From Byssochlamys sp. IMV 00236 (taxonomy: Eukaryota > Ascomycota > Eurotiomycetes > Eurotiales > Thermoascaceae), in the NCBI GenBank assembly GCA_001931875.2, contig MSJH02000742.1, positions 1 to 16,551 of the forward strand: a stretch of 16,551 bases of DNA, read 5' to 3'. The position numbers and the translations under genes were made by a program. The notes beneath the pieces are model-generated. The model saw nothing but the letters and a program-made list of their open reading frames with translations. It searched no databases and was not told the DNA's origin. This document shows positions 1-9,275 of the stretch, one piece after another (the stretch's first letter is position 1; each line of letters opens with the position of its first letter).

Positions 1-315
1 CGAGCTGCACCTACTAGACGTATTACTGAAGAAATTAAACGAAAATGCAAACAATCCAACGGGGGGACCGAATTTGTTTCGGTTGACGAGTATTTAACGA
101 GTCAGATATGTAACAAGTGCAAATCCAAACAACTAAATAATATCTCAATTACTGAATCAAAGCGAAGAGTACATGCTGTCCTCAAGTGTGAATCTTGTGG
201 TACGGTGTGGAATCGCGATGTGAACAGTGCATTAAATATATACGGTATCTTTGTTTACAAATCAAAACACGATAATGAAAGTCCTCCCCCCTTCAAAAGA
301 CCTTCAGAAGATTAA
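1..315 (+). CDS. Fanzor/TnpB-like RNA-guided nuclease, C-terminal end (5' truncated by window edge)
   Basis: Frame 1 is open from the first base to TAA at 313-315, giving 104 residues. It holds the OrfB zinc-ribbon region: CNKC (residues 37-40), then CESC (67-70), closely followed by NRDVNSALNI. In that last motif the Asp matches the third RuvC catalytic residue of TnpB, Fanzor and Cas12 nucleases. The preceding SVDEYLTSQ segment matches the usual stretch before the first CxxC. In the family these proteins form a complex with an RNA from the 3' end of their own element and cut DNA guided by it. In a eukaryotic genome the group is called Fanzor. The zinc ribbon is intact and shows no stop or frameshift. 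The earlier RuvC residues lie outside the window, so activity cannot be judged. An ordinary IS607/IS605-type accessory OrfB is the alternative name for the same fold. Confidence 0.82.
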   Translation, partial: RAAPTRRITEEIKRKCKQSNGGTEFVSVDEYLTSQICNKCKSKQLNNISITESKRRVHAVLKCESCGTVWNRDVNSALNIYGIFVYKSKHDNESPPPFKRPSED

Positions 316-316
316 C

Positions 317-370
317 GGTGCTCTCTGGATTTAATGCGCTGTCCATAACGGCAGTGCATTCCTTAACGCC
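317..370 (+). ncRNA. Candidate Fanzor guide-RNA (fRNA/omega-RNA) scaffold
   Basis: Two bases after the nuclease stop codon there is a GC-richer patch in otherwise AT-rich DNA. It folds into an 11-bp stem (333-343 with 350-360, two G-T pairs) closed by the 6-nt loop CATAAC. A flanking short helix is possible between GGTG (317-320) and CGCC (367-370). TnpB and Fanzor guide RNAs are known to come from just this place: the ORF 3' end and the conserved right end of the element. Sequence becomes AT-rich again after about 375, which may mark the element end where the guide would begin. The structure is seen in the sequence; the guide-RNA role is inferred. Confidence 0.45.
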
Positions 371-375
371 TCGGT

Positions 376-673
376 AAATATAAAATGAGCAAGATATTAT
401 TTTTTTATTCATTAGTCTTCTAGTTATTTCCTTCCTTTATCAACACTAAAGGATGCCTTTTGCATAGATTATCCTTTCATTGTTATTTATGTATATTACC
501 TTTGAATAATGTCTGCTATACGTCAATAGTACTTGTTTGTTTTGTTATTTATGCAAAATATACACTTGCTTGCATGAGCTGTGCAAGGAGATCGACATAA
601 CTTTAAATATAAAAGATCAAAAAAAAAAAAACAAAATTAGATTTCTTTTTACTGTTTTCATTTGTCCATTTTA
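376..673 (+). promoter_or_regulatory. Intergenic region and promoter of the glycosyltransferase gene
   Basis: This AT-rich spacer shows no coding potential. It contains a good TATA box, TATAAAAG at 608-615, about 60 nt before the ATG at 674. An A12 tract follows at about 620-631. The left part probably contains the unmarked right boundary of the Fanzor element. Confidence 0.5.
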
Positions 674-2502
674 ATGAAGCTATCTACCCTCATTCTTGCC
701 TTGTTTACTGTAGCAAGCCAACTGATCATTGGAACACCCCAAGAAACATTTGATCTGATAGCTAACTTTCGAGAACCAAAGAATATTCTATTTGCCTGTA
801 ACATTGGTGGATCGTCCCACATTGTTTGGGTATTGGAGATCCTTGAAGAGCTAGCTGCTAGAGGGCACCATGTTAGCTTTTATACAAGAGTAAGTGTAAA
901 AAGTAAGCAGTATTGCATACTGATGATTTTATAGGAAGATCAAGCAAAGTTTATTAAAAATTTTCCTTCTGTTGAACTTATTCTGAACGGCCCTGCTTTA
1001 TTTCAGCCAGAAGAAGCTCGTGCTTTACTTGAAAGGCTTGTGGCTATGGAAGTGGTAAAAGGAATTCTTGAAAAAGAACAGCTCATTTTGATGAATATTA
1101 AAGAAGGTACAGACATTATAATTATTACTAAGCATACTCACTAAGAATGATACATAGAATACTACAAGTTTCGAAAAACAATCGATCAAAATAAGATAGA
1201 TGTAGTGTTGTGCGATTACCTTAATATGGCTTGCGTTGAAGCCGCCAAGTCAGCCAAGATACCTAACATCATAACAGTAACAATGGTTATGGGCCCTGGT
1301 AAGCCGCCATATACTTTGGTGTTTCCTTTATTTTATCCTCATGCTTTTATTTAGACGTTTCTGCACCATATATAAACACTGACTTTTTTAATGTGCATCG
1401 CCCTATAAGCAAAGGCGTTCCATTTCACGAAAGACTTATTGACAGGGTCATCAATCCTTTGCGCTACTACATTGGTGCTCAATTCTTTGCCAGTCAACTT
1501 ACTCAGGAGCAGATATCAGTCGGCATCGAGCCCAAGCTTTCTGTTTTGGAGAGATGGGAGGACAGTATGAAGATAGTGAACTCCGTCTTTGGCTTTGAAT
1601 TTCCTCGTCCTATGGGTCCCTTGGTTGAGCTCATAGGTCCTATTGTTCCTCGGACCTACCCAACTCTAAACGATGAACTTCAGGCCTTTCTCGACCACCG
1701 TCGCAAGGTCGTTTATGTCGCATTTGGTCAGTTAACTGTACCTACACCAAGTGAAATTAAGTTCATCTTGACAGCCTTACTCGAAAACATGGAAACTAAG
1801 TATATTGATGGCATTATCTGGTCTACTCGCGGCATTCGTGAGCACTTCCCAGATATAATCATCACTAGAACCAACACAACCTACGACATCAATAGCTTTT
1901 TCACAAACCCTGCTGATGACTCCAATATTGCCTTTGTCAACTGGGCACCTCAAGTCGCCATTCTTCATCATCCTTCCACTTGCCTGTTCCTCACACACGG
2001 CGGTGCTGGTTCCCTGTACGAATCGATGCATGCTGGTGTGCCTATTGCTGTATTCCCTTACTTCAGTGATCAACCTGCCACAGCCATAAGCGCTGAAGAG
2101 CATGGTACAGGTCGATGGCTCAAGCGAACGCTGAGTCAAGATCAAGCAACTGATTTGATCAAAGAGATTGTTGATGACACCGCAGGCAAATATAGGCGTA
2201 ATGTTGATCGATTCAAGGCTCTGGTTCAGATCAGAAACGCTCACGGCAAGCAACGTGGAGCTGATCTTGTAGAGGAAGCCATATTTACACACGTGAATGG
2301 AAAACTGAAGCATAGGAGAGATATTCGTAGAGATCTTTCGTTCTTCAAAGCATACAACTTGGATATCTATTCATTTGTATTGATTTTCTTGGCCACATTT
2401 GCCTATGGCGTCTATCGTTTTGTCTTTGTGCTCTATCGCATGGCTTTCAACGCGGTATCCACCCCAAGGATGGCATTAGATAAAGAGCTAAAACCAAACT
2501 AA
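674..2502 (+). CDS. Membrane-anchored UDP-glycosyltransferase (GT1 family)
   Basis: Four exons: 674-889, 935-1106, 1158-1298 and 1355-2502. The introns (45, 51 and 56 nt) all have GT-AG ends and keep the frame, giving 558 residues. The start is the ATG at 674, which begins a hydrophobic signal peptide. The N-terminal domain carries GSSH, the usual catalytic His site. The C-terminal donor domain carries WAPQ (about 373), HGGAGS (about 391) and a DQ pair (about 415), the UDP-sugar binding signature. A hydrophobic helix near 517-540 ends in a short basic tail. Signal peptide plus C-terminal anchor is the layout of animal microsomal UGTs, so an ER-lumenal enzyme is inferred. It should transfer a sugar from a UDP-sugar to a lipophilic acceptor, which cannot be told from sequence. 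A poly(A) signal AATAAA lies at 2513-2518. Confidence 0.88.
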
Positions 2503-2988
2503 TTGCTTCTTTAATAAAAGTGGAGGCATCTATTGGTATTTATTAATCAAATTTTTGTAAGAAAAGAGACATGATCAGTAAATAAAGTGTGATGGAAAGA
2601 GCTGTATTTACGTAAAAGCTTAAGGGGCTATCAAAGATAGTATTAGTTCTTAGGCTTCAGTTTCGTATATGTAATAATAAAAAATGATATGGCTTGAAAA
2701 GATCTATATACATAATCAAAAATACAAGAGCAGTATAAGATTTTTTTACAGAAGATGTTCAGTGTTTATCTCCCCTTTCCTTCTGAAAAGTGTAGAGATC
2801 CACTTCCGTTACTGTCTTTAGAACAAGGGGGGACTAAAGGTGTGTATTTAGTCGGCGATTTAATATTGGGGCAAGGATTACAAAAAAGCAGTACATCTTA
2901 AATTGCGATATCTCTCTTCTTTCTTTTGCCATAGAGAACTAGATCGCGGGTGAGCTCAATACCACTTTTTACGTAGAAAGCACATGAA
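2503..2988. other. Intergenic region between the glycosyltransferase and ATM1
   Basis: About 480 nt with no convincing coding frame. It holds the 3' end of the glycosyltransferase transcript (AATAAA at 2513) and presumably the ATM1 promoter. No clear TATA box was seen close to the ATM1 start. Confidence 0.5.
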
Positions 2989-3001
2989 ATGCTACCTCTA
3001 A
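2984..3001 (+). promoter_or_regulatory. Upstream ORF overlapping the ATM1 start codon
   Basis: An ATG at 2984 opens a five-codon reading frame (MKCYL) that stops at TAA 2999-3001. It begins five bases before the ATM1 ATG at 2989 and is in a different frame. If the mRNA starts upstream of 2984, ribosomes must leak past this ATG or reinitiate, which would dampen ATM1 translation. The transcription start is not known, so the effect is inferred. Confidence 0.4.
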
Positions 3002-5491
3002 GGATAAGCACACAATGCTCAAGGGCGGCTTTTCGGAATAGCCTTGGCTGCTCGCGGATAAAAAGACTACCGACTAGTATAAATCATTCACCTATTTTAA
3101 GCAGATGCCTACGCACGAATAGGCAGATAGTTAGCAAACCAGAGTTATATACAAGCAACAGTGGAAGTAGTAGATTGCTCAAGTCGATCACATCATACAT
3201 TCCCAAACGAGTATTTACGTCCAAACCTACAGAGAAGGCTGCAACAGAAACAGCTGTAGCAAAGGCAAAGCAGCTCAAGGACGCGGCATCGGATGTAAAG
3301 GATAGAAATGCAACTGATTGGGCTATCATAAAGCAATTGATGAAGTATATTTGGCCGAAAAACGATATTGGAGTCAAGACGCGTGTGGTCATTGCACTAT
3401 CTTTACTGATTGGAGGCAAAGTAAGTATACAAATAATAACGATGTCAATTGACATTGACTATTCTTATGTTAGCTCTTAAATGTACAAGTACCCTTTTTC
3501 TTCAAGAATGTTGTGGATTCATTAAATGTGACAATACCTGATGATGCTACTTTATGGACAGTGTGTGGAGCAGCCATTATCGGATGTAAAGAATTTTAAT
3601 CGTTTGATGCATACTTTATTTTTTTTGCTAAAGTGTAAGTTTTGATTTCTTTACACAGATGGTCTTGCTAGATTAGGCGCAAGTGCTTTTCAGGAACTGC
3701 GTAATGCCGTCTTTGCTGCTGTGGCACAAAAGGCTATACGTCGGGTTGCTCTTAATGTATTTTCCCATCTTCACAAACTCGACTTGGGCTTCCATTTGAC
3801 TCGTCAAACAGGCGGGCTCAATCGGGCGATCGACCGTGGCACAAAGTAAGTTTTATTGTTCATCCATGAATAAGTGGTATAACATAAAAATACCTAGGGG
3901 TATAAGCTTTATGGTAAGCTCTATGGTATTTCACGTACTACCTACTGCACTTGAAATCAGCATGGTTTGTGGTATTCTGGTATGTTTAATGAGATAGAGT
4001 ACAAGATTTGAGTAATCACAATCAGCTATATATGATTATAGGCATATAAATTTGGTACACCTTTCGCTCTCGTCACTTTCAGCACCATCCTCGCCTATAC
4101 TGCCTTTACGGTAACAACGACAGCTTGGAGAACAAAGTTTAGAAAGGAAGCAAATGCTGCTGATAATGTAGCCGCATCAAAAGCTGTGGACTCTCTTATT
4201 AATTTTGAAGCTGTCAAGGTATAAAAAACACTAAAATAAGCCATGAATTATTTTGTCTAAAAGGAACACGATCCAATTAGTATTTCAACAATGAAAAGTT
4301 TGAAGCTGATCAATATGATAAACCACTTCAAAAGTACGAAACGGCCTCTCTAAAAGTAGCATCAAGCTTGGCTCTCTTGAACGCTGGGCAGAATGCGATT
4401 TTCAGTACAGCTCTTACCATCATGATGTTTTTATCTGCGCATGGTGTTATCCATGGAACGATGACAGTGGGCGATGTTGTCATGGTCAATCAATTGGTAT
4501 TTCAACTCTCTATGCCTTTGAACTTTTTAGGTTCTGTCTATAGAGAACTTCGACAGTCACTTATTGATATGGATACATTGTTCAACTTGGAAAACAGGAC
4601 ACCCTTGGTTGTTGACGCACCAGACGCTAAAGAATTTGTATTTAAGGGCGGGGAGATCAAGTTTGAAAACGTCGTCTTTGGCTATCATCCCGATCGACCT
4701 ATTCTGAACGGTGTTTCATTCACTATTCCTGCTGGTTCAAAGGCAGCCTTTGTAGGACCTAGTGGATGCGGCAAGTCAACGATATTAAGACTCCTGTTCC
4801 GCTTTTATGAACCACAGTCAGGCAATATTTATGTGGACGGACAAAACATCAAAAGTGTTACCATGGATAGTTTACGTAAGGCGATTGGCGTCGTTCCTCA
4901 AGACACAACCTTATTTAACAATACGATCTATTATAACATAAACTATGGAAGAATTGATGCTACAGAAGAAGAAGTGTATGATGCGGCCAAGCGTGCTCGT
5001 ATTCATGACACAATCATGGAATTGCCTGATAAATATGAGTCTAAGGTGGGCGAACGAGGACTGATGCTGTCTGGAGGAGAAAAACAGAGAATATCACTAG
5101 CAAGAACCATTTTGAAGAAGCCACATATTTTATTCCTTGATGAAGCAACTTCTGCTTTAGATACACATACTGAACAATCTTTATTAGCTAATTTTAGAAG
5201 CATCTTACGAGAAACAGGCATGACAAGCTTACATATTGCCCACAGATTACGAACAATCGCTGATGCTGGTAACTATAAAAAGATCTTTTAGGCTCTCAAA
5301 GAGTAATAATCCCTTGATTATTAGATATAATCTATGTACTTCAAAATGGAAAAGTGGTAGAGTTTGGCAGACATGAGGAACTATTATTGGTAGACGACAG
5401 TGTTTATAAAGGCATGTGGACTAAACAAGAATCTACTCTTGCCTATTTTCAAGAAGTGAATAGACATGAAGAAACGTTTAAGCAACCTTAA
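2989..5491 (+). CDS. ATM1: Mitochondrial ABC half-transporter, Atm1/ABCB7 type
   Basis: Seven exons: 2989-3420, 3474-3585, 3659-3845, 3898-3979, 4042-4218, 4281-5268 and 5325-5491. All introns are GT-AG (52-73 nt) and keep the frame, giving 714 residues. The N-terminus is Ser/Arg/Lys-rich, as expected for a mitochondrial presequence. The membrane domain follows, from about residue 130 to 420, with Atm1-like stretches such as [13 protein letters not shown] and [15 protein letters not shown]. The nucleotide-binding domain has Walker [10 protein letters not shown] (about 489), signature LSGGEKQR (about 593), Walker B ILFLDEA (about 613) and the switch His in HIAHR (about 651). Family members work as homodimers in the inner mitochondrial membrane. 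They export a glutathione-linked sulfur or Fe-S precursor for cytosolic and nuclear Fe-S proteins. All ATPase motifs are intact. AATAAA is at 5500-5505. Confidence 0.95.
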
Positions 5492-5525
5492 TTATTTGTA
5501 ATAAAAAATAATCAAATCTTTTTCA

Positions 5526-6388
5526 ATGACTTCTGCAACTAACGTCTCACACCACTGTAAAAGCAAGTCCAGCTTGCTAGTGAATCCTTGCAGCTCAACT
5601 TGTGGGAGGTGTCATCTATTTCAGACCTAATTGAGTAATTATCATATCTGGGCATCAGCATAAATATTAAACCTCTAACAAAGCTTTTCTTGATGTATAT
5701 GTCTTCAACCGCCATCAAGACGCTCAAGGTGATAATCAAGCTTGCGATTTCAAAACTAAACCTTCTTATGCTAGCACTACTTACCATGACACAGAACGCA
5801 ATAAAATTTTGCTGGCTCACTCCTTGCATAAAGATGTTGTCATCCACAACACTTTTGGTATGTGTCATCTTTTTAACTTATCACAGTTTTTCTTTAAATA
5901 TGTGGAATGAGTCTTAATTCCACTTGCGACGCATGAAGCCTCTCTCTCTTCTCAAAGGAGTCTTTACGGCGGATGTATGAATAAAAATACATTATCGACT
6001 ACCAAGTAATAAAATGAATACTCAATACGAGCTTAGACTTAATGACATTTCTACTTCAATTGATGAATACAAGACGGTTACACTGTTGTTACAATGTCCT
6101 TTTGTGTTTGAAAAAGTGACTACAATCTGAATGAAAAATTTTTTTTAAATGAGCGCACAAAGCAAAAATATATAAATAGGCGTAAAAACTTTTTTTTTCT
6201 TGTTTCTTTAGACAAATCTTCCTGACAATGGAAAGTATGATGATAGCTTTCTGACTCAGTAACGATCAACCTCCTTGTTTGTGAGGATTTTATCCTCTCT
6301 TCTTGGAGAACTGACGACACACGCTGGGGTCAAACATATCACCTATTTACAGCGTGATGCTAGCGATCTGACTAAACGGAAGATATAA
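5526..6388 (+). CDS. Hypothetical multi-exon protein (tentative model)
   Basis: No family is recognised. A splice path that keeps one frame is 5526-5601, 5684-5857, 5912-6005, 6037-6115, 6212-6234 and 6286-6388, giving 182 residues. Supporting signs are a GTATGT donor at 5858, a CTAAC branch-like site just before the acceptor at 5683, and hydrophilic protein-like segments such as DTERNKILLAHSLHKDV, DISTSIDEYKTVTLL and RDASDLTKRKI. Weak points are a third intron of only 31 nt, a GTGACT donor at 6116 and a GAG acceptor at 6285. A shorter reading starts at ATG 6014 and uses the last two introns (75 residues). The start lies only 34 nt past the ATM1 stop, leaving little room for a promoter. A decayed gene is the main alternative. 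Confidence 0.3.
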
Positions 6389-6718
6389 TTTAATATTATA
6401 ATAATAATAAAAATGAAAAATAAGACTCTTTATTTTGTTGACTTTGCTTTTGCAAATAATTCTATGGCTAGTAAAAGAGTTTATATTCGTTCTTTTTTCA
6501 TGTGTGAGTGTGAGTATGAGTGTGTGTGGGTACTTTTATGAATGATGCCGAGACACCGGAAAAAGTAAAAAAGAAATGTTTTCTCGGTGTAGCGAGGAAA
6601 TAGACCCGAGAAACATATTCGCCCAGCCGACACTAGGAATGGTTCTGTTGTATCCAGCTTTAATGTTATTGGAAAAAGGCTATTAAGTCGATGACTTGCG
6701 AATTAGATTCTTTGTTAA
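6389..6718. other. Intergenic region with a short hairpin
   Basis: No gene is seen. A (TAA)n-like stretch at about 6390-6412 is followed by a TG-rich run at 6501-6530. An 8-bp perfect inverted repeat, TTTCTCGG (6580-6587) with CCGAGAAA (6606-6613), lies in a locally GC-richer patch; ACACCG (6553-6558) also pairs with CGGTGT (6585-6590). Its function is unknown. Confidence 0.4.
6712..6718. repeat. Left target site duplication of the MITE
   Basis: TTGTTAA directly outside the left inverted repeat is repeated in the same orientation at 7099-7105. The base after each copy differs (T or A), so the duplication is 7 bp, or 8 bp with one change. Confidence 0.5.
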
Positions 6719-7098
6719 TGGCCAACACTACATGCACCAGAAAATAAGCTAATGCTACGGGCGCTTCCTTGGGGAGCTACCTATGCTGTCACTATACAAT
6801 TTTACATTAACCTAAGGCTGTTCAGTTCACTCCTTGATATAAAATACAATGTCATCATAATTACACGTGTTCTTGCATCTTTGTTGATAGACTGACAGCA
6901 TAAAATTAGAATAAATAAAGAAACAACATTTCCTATTTTTCTCTTTCTTCCTGAAAAGAAACAAAACAATATGGCAACTTTATAAAGTCATGTTTAGCGT
7001 GGCATCATGAGCTGGAAAGTTTTGTTGGATATCATAGGTAATAGGTGGAATTAACGCCCATAGTATTAGTCTAATTTTTGGTGCATGTAGTGTTTCCC
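6719..7098. mobile_element. Non-autonomous inverted-repeat DNA element (MITE, MULE/hAT-like)
   Basis: The ends carry a 16-bp perfect inverted repeat, AACACTACATGCACCA (6724-6739) against TGGTGCATGTAGTGTT (7079-7094). The match continues inward with gaps: GCTAATGCTACGGGCG on the left pairs with the complement CTAATACTATGGGCG on the right, then TACCTATG on both arms. Arms of about 70 bp result. TTGTTAA occurs directly outside both ends (6712-6718 and 7099-7105), as expected for a 7-9 bp target site duplication. The inside, about 230 bp, has no coding capacity. Long TIRs plus a 7-9 bp duplication suit Mutator-like or hAT-derived MITEs. The CACTA string near the end could suggest a CACTA element, but those make 2-3 bp duplications. 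The family is therefore open. Confidence 0.65.
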
Positions 7099-7105
7099 TT
7101 GTTAA
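7099..7105. repeat. Right target site duplication of the MITE
   Basis: TTGTTAA is the partner of the copy at 6712-6718 and directly follows the TTTCCC that ends the right arm. Confidence 0.5.
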
Positions 7106-7397
7106 AAGCCCAATATTATTGAGCTTGTGTGCATTTTATAGGAAGAGAGAATCTATGGCTGCTATTTATATTAATGTCGTCAATGTGAATATTGTTGTCA
7201 GCACTCTTTATTCTTATCAGATGCGATAAAGGAATGTAAAGTAGAATGTATGCTCTACTGTAAGATTATACTCGAGTTATTATAATGATTTATATCGAAC
7301 ACGCCTGCCAATTCATTGTCAGCCTATTCAACAAACAAATGGGAAGCATTTTCCACGAGATCGAGCTTCGAAAATACGATCAGCCAATGTCAAACCA
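7106..7397. other. Spacer between the MITE and the pseudogene
   Basis: AT-rich sequence with no convincing gene. From about 7338 the reading frame in phase with 7398 is open, so the pseudogene's coding sequence may begin further left than annotated. Confidence 0.35.
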
Positions 7398-8262
7398 ATG
7401 TCAATGATGCCCATGCCGTTTCGTGATTACATTGCGTCGTTTAACAAAAAAAAACTCCCAATGAAATTCGCGATATCATTGACACTCGACAACCTTGGCA
7501 GATCAACTACGATATCAAGGATCCTGGCGACTATGACTGGGTCCGCAACTCGGTGTACAACATGCTCCGGGAATACGAAGCTGGCTCGTTTGACCATTCT
7601 CACCATGAAACATGACATTTGATGTATGCTTGGCGATTTGTAGACTGTGCATTTGATAACGTGCCAGAGGCTGAAGCTGTGCGTGGTGAACCATCAAGTC
7701 TAGCTTCAGCAGCTAGAAAAAACAAGGACCGAGTCATTCAAGATAGGAAAAGGATCGGACGTAAATGTGATATTATAATTCGTTCTGTTGATTGCAACCA
7801 CTCCGCCTCCAAAGAGTATGGTGTTGGTGAGACGGGATCCATTGTCGATTTGGATGGCGCCAAGATGTTGAAGGAAAGTCGTATCAAATTGTCAAAGGTG
7901 ATGAGGGATATGTTCAACAGTTTACAATCCGGGATTGACCACGCAAAACTTGGTGACCTACAAATTGTCGACTACTTGCACTACGGTAATCAAAGCTCAC
8001 TTTTTCTGCATACATTGTATTCATTGTAGAAGCAATTGTAGGTTTGTCTTGTTCACTTCTTCTCATAAATTCACCGGCGTGCTCGTATGTAACCCGTCTG
8101 TCAAGATACCCCACCATGAACCAAGGTGGATCGGCACATGCATTGGAAATTTCCAAGGATGTGTCTGGGTTTGGTGCAACTTTTCTGTCTGCCCTTGTAA
8201 TGGCATGGAAAGCTAAGGAAGTCGTGAAGGCCATGGTTGAGCTTCTGGCGCATCATGTGTAA
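7398..8262 (+). pseudogene. Broken multicopy-type ORF, possibly PD-(D/E)XK-like
   Basis: Three consecutive frames carry pieces of what looks like one protein. The first (from about 7398) reads PFRDYIASFN and changes frame at an A9 run (7446-7454). The second reads EIRDIIDTRQPWQINYD and meets TGA at 7613-7615, inside a run where Trp would fit. It then continues with KCDIIIRSVD, YGVGETG and KLSKVMRDMFNSL to TAG at 8027-8029. The third (about 8044-8262) gives YVTRLSRY, ALEISKDVSGFGATFLSAL and KEVVKAMVELL. From general knowledge this layout resembles a large family of uncharacterised mucoralean proteins present in many copies. The KCDIII...GETG spacing is suggestive of a PD-(D/E)XK fold, but that is inference. 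The frameshift and stops mark it as decayed; introns could explain part of this. Confidence 0.6.
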
Positions 8263-9241
8263 GATGACTGCCAAGATTCTTCTTGGTTGAAACAAGGATT
8301 TGAACAAAAAAAAAGTTTGATTATGCCCTCCTGCTCAACATTCACAGATGCTAGGTCACCAAAAAAATTGCGATTGCCTTGATATGCACCAACATCTAAT
8401 TCATGCCTGATACTATACGAGATCCATTGTCATTCCTACTGAATATGCTTCCTTTACGCCCTTCGGTTCCCCCAAACCTAGCCCTCACCTGGTCTCAGCG
8501 ATGACCAATTATATGATCCCTACTACATGAATTAAATCAGCTACACCATAACAAATTGATCTCTACTAAGCATCCCCATGGTCAAAAACTTCTTGTATGG
8601 TTAAATCAATTCCTTTAACTCTCCATCGATAACTCTACTTATCACTTTCCTTTACATTTTTTACCCTTGTACTCATAAGGAGTTTTTTTTTTTTTTCGCT
8701 ACTATTTGCTTCCAAACGGATTGATCTGGTCCGGGCGGACGTTTATTTGTTTTATATTTTAGCGCTCAATTGGACCATCAATAAAAATATCATGTTAACC
8801 AAAAAATCGCGGCTATTTTCTAGATAGCACCCTTTATTTTTTCAAAAAGGACAAAATTTACACCATTTCCAGAAGGATATGTCGCGCTGACCTATTGCTT
8901 TTTCGTATAAATTGTATTATAAACACTGCAAAAATGCGACTTTACTTTCTGAAAAGACTGTGCCAGCGGCACTGTGAGAAATATACCATTTGATTTTTGT
9001 AGATAATGTGACACAATGATCACATAGTTTTCTTTTTTTTCCTTTCACGGCAATAGTTTTTGCCACAGTAAATCATCACAAGGGAGGGCGTATCAATCTA
9101 TCATCGTAGTAATGTTTGACAATCTATAATGAAATCTCCGTACGTTTGAAGATCTTATTGTGATGATATGATAGATTAAGAAATGTCAAGATGCTGTGAC
9201 CACTTTCTTCACATGCATCAAGAAGCGCTTCAATAGCTTCT

Positions 9242-9275
<34 letters not shown>

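Noticed and set aside
1777..2313. 178-codon open frame on the minus strand
   Set aside because: It lies entirely antisense to the conserved donor domain of the glycosyltransferase and has no family features of its own.
3084..3455. Minus-strand frame over the ATM1 first exon
   Set aside because: It is a shadow of the ATM1 presequence exon, which continues in frame into a canonical transporter.
5539..5868. 109-codon minus-strand frame
   Set aside because: It has no recognisable domain and overlaps plus-strand segments that read better and connect through splice signals. It was not fully excluded, which is one reason the plus-strand model is scored low.
6724..6739. Calling the inverted-repeat element a CACTA transposon from its CACTA string
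   Set aside because: The string is not at the very end of the repeat, and no 2-3 bp duplication is seen. The flanking TTGTTAA copies fit another superfamily better.
9072..9177. Two 10-bp inverted repeats (ATCATCACAA with TTGTGATGAT, AATCTATCAT with ATGATAGATT)
   Set aside because: The arms are in crossing rather than nested order, so they do not form one hairpin, and such matches are expected by chance in AT-rich DNA.
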